DNA from: Alkalihalobacillus sp. LMS39
Lineage (GTDB): Bacteria; Bacillota; Bacilli; Bacillales; Bacillaceae_F
Reading direction: 5' to 3'
DNA: 64,000 nucleotides
Assembly (NCBI RefSeq): GCF_022812285.1
Contig: NZ_CP093300.1
Coordinates: 1,178,001 to 1,242,000 of the forward strand
The position numbers and the translations under genes are program-made. Positions 62,235 through 64,000 of the stretch are shown here, one piece after another; positions within the stretch are counted from its first letter, which is position 1, and every line of letters starts with the position of its first letter. The notes below the pieces were generated by a model. That model was not told the DNA's origin. It did not search any database and worked only from the letters and a program-made list of their open reading frames with translations.

Positions 62235-63168
62235 ATGTTTTTTTTAGTTCGTTTCTAACCCGATGTCGGAAGGATTCCGGCTCCAGCACAACCACTCCAC
62301 TTCCCCAGCCGAGTACACATTGCAGCAATTCCTCAGGTTGCCGAACACGTAAGGTCACCAGCAACCCTTCCTTATAATCCTCTATGGTTTCTATATAGAA
62401 GTTGTTCGATTCCCTTACCTTATCGGCAATGTCAGGTTGGACCCAGATGCGAACAAGGACGTCACGATCGTCTGGAGGCTGGTATACATCTAAAAGGAAA
62501 TCTGCTGGTAACATAAATCTATCTTCCAGCTCGAAAAGCTCCGACATACGGGACAACCGGAAATGACGGATGTTTTGACGCAATTCACACCGTGCAACGA
62601 GTACCCATGACCCTTGATGTAGCACAAGTCCATAAGGAGCAACCGTACGAACACTTTGGCGGTTCCCATCAGCCTCGGCAATTCTTTTAGAATAGCGGAA
62701 TTTTATTTTTCTTTCCTCCAGTATCGCTCGACGAATCGCTTCCAAGTATGCCTTCTCTTGTATTCGTGTTATATCTTCAACAGAAGTAAACAAACGAAAG
62801 CTCTTGCGAATCCGGGATGCCTCACTGCGGATCGGTTCGGGTAGGATGGCTTCAATCTTCCCCCTTGAAGTTCGAGACTTACTGCGGTAGTGAACATCAA
62901 ACCAATGCTCGATAAAATCTGTCCCGATGAGTAACGTCACTGCTTCTTCCACCGTAAAACTGATTGGTGGCAGGAAATACCCCTCCATTAAGGAGTATCC
63001 CTGCCCTGGCGCTCCTATTACAGATACGCCAGCTTCACTCAAAGCCTGAATGTCCCTGTAGATGGTTCTCACGCTTGTTTCAAATGTAGCGGCTAAATCC
63101 TCGGCTCGTAACACTTCGTTACGCTGCAGCTCAAGCACTATGGCTAACAAACGATCCGTTTTGTTCAT
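62221..63168 (-). CDS. YafY-like transcriptional regulator (HTH and WYL domains)
   Basis: 315 residues. HTH_11 at 3-55 (LRAEDLAATFETSVRTIYRDIQALSEAGV), the family segment GYFLPPISFTVEEAVTLLIG, WYL domain at about 140-210 (IKFRYSKRIAEADGNRQSVRTVAPYGLVLHQGSWVLVARCELR) and a C-terminal WCX-like part. ATG 63168 follows AGGGTG; a GTG three codons earlier lies in that ribosome site. Only distantly like the other WYL protein at 44269, and GC-richer. Probably regulates the NmrA/VOC genes. Confidence 0.85.
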   Translation of the reverse strand: MNKTDRLLAIVLELQRNEVLRAEDLAATFETSVRTIYRDIQALSEAGVSVIGAPGQGYSLMEGYFLPPISFTVEEAVTLLIGTDFIEHWFDVHYRSKSRTSRGKIEAILPEPIRSEASRIRKSFRLFTSVEDITRIQEKAYLEAIRRAILEERKIKFRYSKRIAEADGNRQSVRTVAPYGLVLHQGSWVLVARCELRQNIRHFRLSRMSELFELEDRFMLPADFLLDVYQPPDDRDVLVRIWVQPDIADKVRESNNFYIETIEDYKEGLLVTLRVRQPEELLQCVLGWGSGVVVLEPESFRHRVRNELKKTLKRY

Positions 63169-63695
63169 GCACTGCACCCTTTTCTGAGAGATTTTTTATA
63201 CCAAATTTGTTATTATGAGGATTTTTTTTGCAAAGAAATGAGAAGTCATCATATAACAATACAAGCACGTCCACTGAAAGTATCAAAGTTAAAGTACGTT
63301 GTATAGTATATTGAAGAAAGTCAAAAGCTGTTTTCTAATTCGGTTCTTGACATCGTTCAATGAAGTTGTGCAGATCAACTTTACGAATCCATGAGGAATA
63401 ACTTCATAATGTTGCATATCTTCATACAATAATCATACCAGAAGATAACGAATTACTGTTCGCATTTTCCGTATTTATGTAAATCTTCTTTATTGCGTAG
63501 TATGAGTAAAATATGAAAAAGACGATCACTTAAATGAGATCGTCTCTAAAAGTAGGACTAGCTTTGCCGTGGAGCTTGTGGTTTGCCCACGTAATGCACG
63601 TGGAATGTAGGGATCTCCAACAGAGCCAGATATATTTTCAAGGTAGTATTCATCTTCCTTTTCAACATTAGCTCTCCGTTGGTTTTAGCCTCCAC
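63169..63695. other. Intergenic region at the right end
   Basis: Contains a hairpin AGACGATC / GATCGTCT at 63524-63546 with A-rich flanks on both strands. No gene could be recognised; a short piece around 63570-63690 may be the decayed end of a minus-strand gene. Confidence 0.35.
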
Positions 63696-64000
63696 TTACG
63701 GATTCTGTTCGATCCACTTCCTTTTTACAGCAATATCAAAACCATCCTTTGAGTATTTTAAAATCTCGGGTATTAGCTTACTCAAATAAAGTTGAATATC
63801 ACTTCTCATTGATAATGATAAAGCGTGACCAATTAGGGTTATATCAATTCTATTTAGAGAGGCAAAAAGTTGCATAAGCAAACGTTCAGAAAATGGAGAA
63901 GTAGTTGAATTGGTGACAAGCAAAGCTGTCGGAACCGTACCAAGAAGATCTTCTTTTACTAACAGTTCATTAAAAAATTTAATTTGCTTATCAGATATAT
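63696..64000 (-). CDS. DUF3231-family protein (partial, runs off the right edge)
   Basis: 101 codons are visible; the frame is open to base 64000 on the minus strand. LSDKQIKFF-like start (ISDKQIKFFNELLVKEDLLGT), then NSTTSPFSERLLMQLFASLN, ALSLSMRSDIQLYLSKLIPEILKYSKDGFDIAVKRKWIEQNP, which matches the C-terminal half of DUF3231 proteins (ferritin-like helical family found in spore formers). Function unknown. Confidence 0.75.
   Translation of the reverse strand, partial: ISDKQIKFFNELLVKEDLLGTVPTALLVTNSTTSPFSERLLMQLFASLNRIDITLIGHALSLSMRSDIQLYLSKLIPEILKYSKDGFDIAVKRKWIEQNP

Overview
The window looks like chromosomal DNA from a low-GC Gram-positive bacterium of the Bacillaceae (an alkaliphilic or soil Bacillus/Alkalihalobacillus-type organism). 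This is inferred from AT-rich sequence, strong AGGAGG-type ribosome sites, TTG/GTG starts, lipoprotein signal peptides, cre-like sites and gene families typical of Bacilli (mel operon, SigZ-like sigma, YndJ, YvaD, CarD/YdeB, YkvA). No rRNA, tRNA or CRISPR array was found.

Layout. 1-5 kb: the end of an unknown gene, a dispersed repeat, then a ugpCAEB sn-glycerol-3-phosphate transporter behind a PhoP-like box array. 5.2-11.1 kb: a melREDCA alpha-galactoside operon (LacI regulator, binding protein, two permeases, GH4 alpha-galactosidase) with a candidate shared operator and a cre site. It has no ATPase gene of its own and ends in a decayed second copy of the ugpB 3' end, so it lies between direct repeats. 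11.6-22.2 kb: YndJ-like protein, TetR/YvaD pair, two divergent paralogous lipoproteins, a DMT transporter, a secreted lipase, a SigZ-like ECF sigma factor followed by an overlooked 57-residue CxC-rich protein, and several gene remnants. 22.2-30.1 kb: bounded by two same-direction copies of one repeat, with an HrgA-like (COG2958) protein and a 1244-residue DUF4011/SF1 helicase/Vsr-like nuclease, both candidates for anti-phage or DNA-processing roles. 30.2-37.4 kb: acyltransferase, Nudix protein, then a XylFII-LytS-YesN type sugar-sensing three-component system with a XylF-like binding protein. 37.6-47 kb: small accessory genes (MerR/GNAT pair, frameshifted lipoprotein, AraC, PadR, WYL, VOC and others) that separate that sensor from its likely target, the ChvE-MmsA-MmsB transporter at 47.3-51.2 kb. 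51.3-60 kb: a tandem triplicate of another repeat, lipoprotein, CarD-like factor, CPBP protease, and a macrolide phosphotransferase gene preceded by an ErmDL-like leader peptide; then hypothetical proteins and a DUF1835/DUF3658 protein. 60.2-63.2 kb: a decayed tyrosine recombinase beside a visibly GC-richer VOC/NmrA/WYL cassette that looks acquired. The right edge holds part of a DUF3231 gene.

Three dispersed repeat families occur (A: four copies; B: three; C: five, three in tandem). The A copies and two B copies sit just downstream of intrinsic terminators. The observations I consider most worth checking are the macrolide leader peptide with an RLR stalling motif, the helicase-nuclease interval, the three repeat families, the ugpB direct repeat around the mel operon, and the SigZ/Cys-rich pair.
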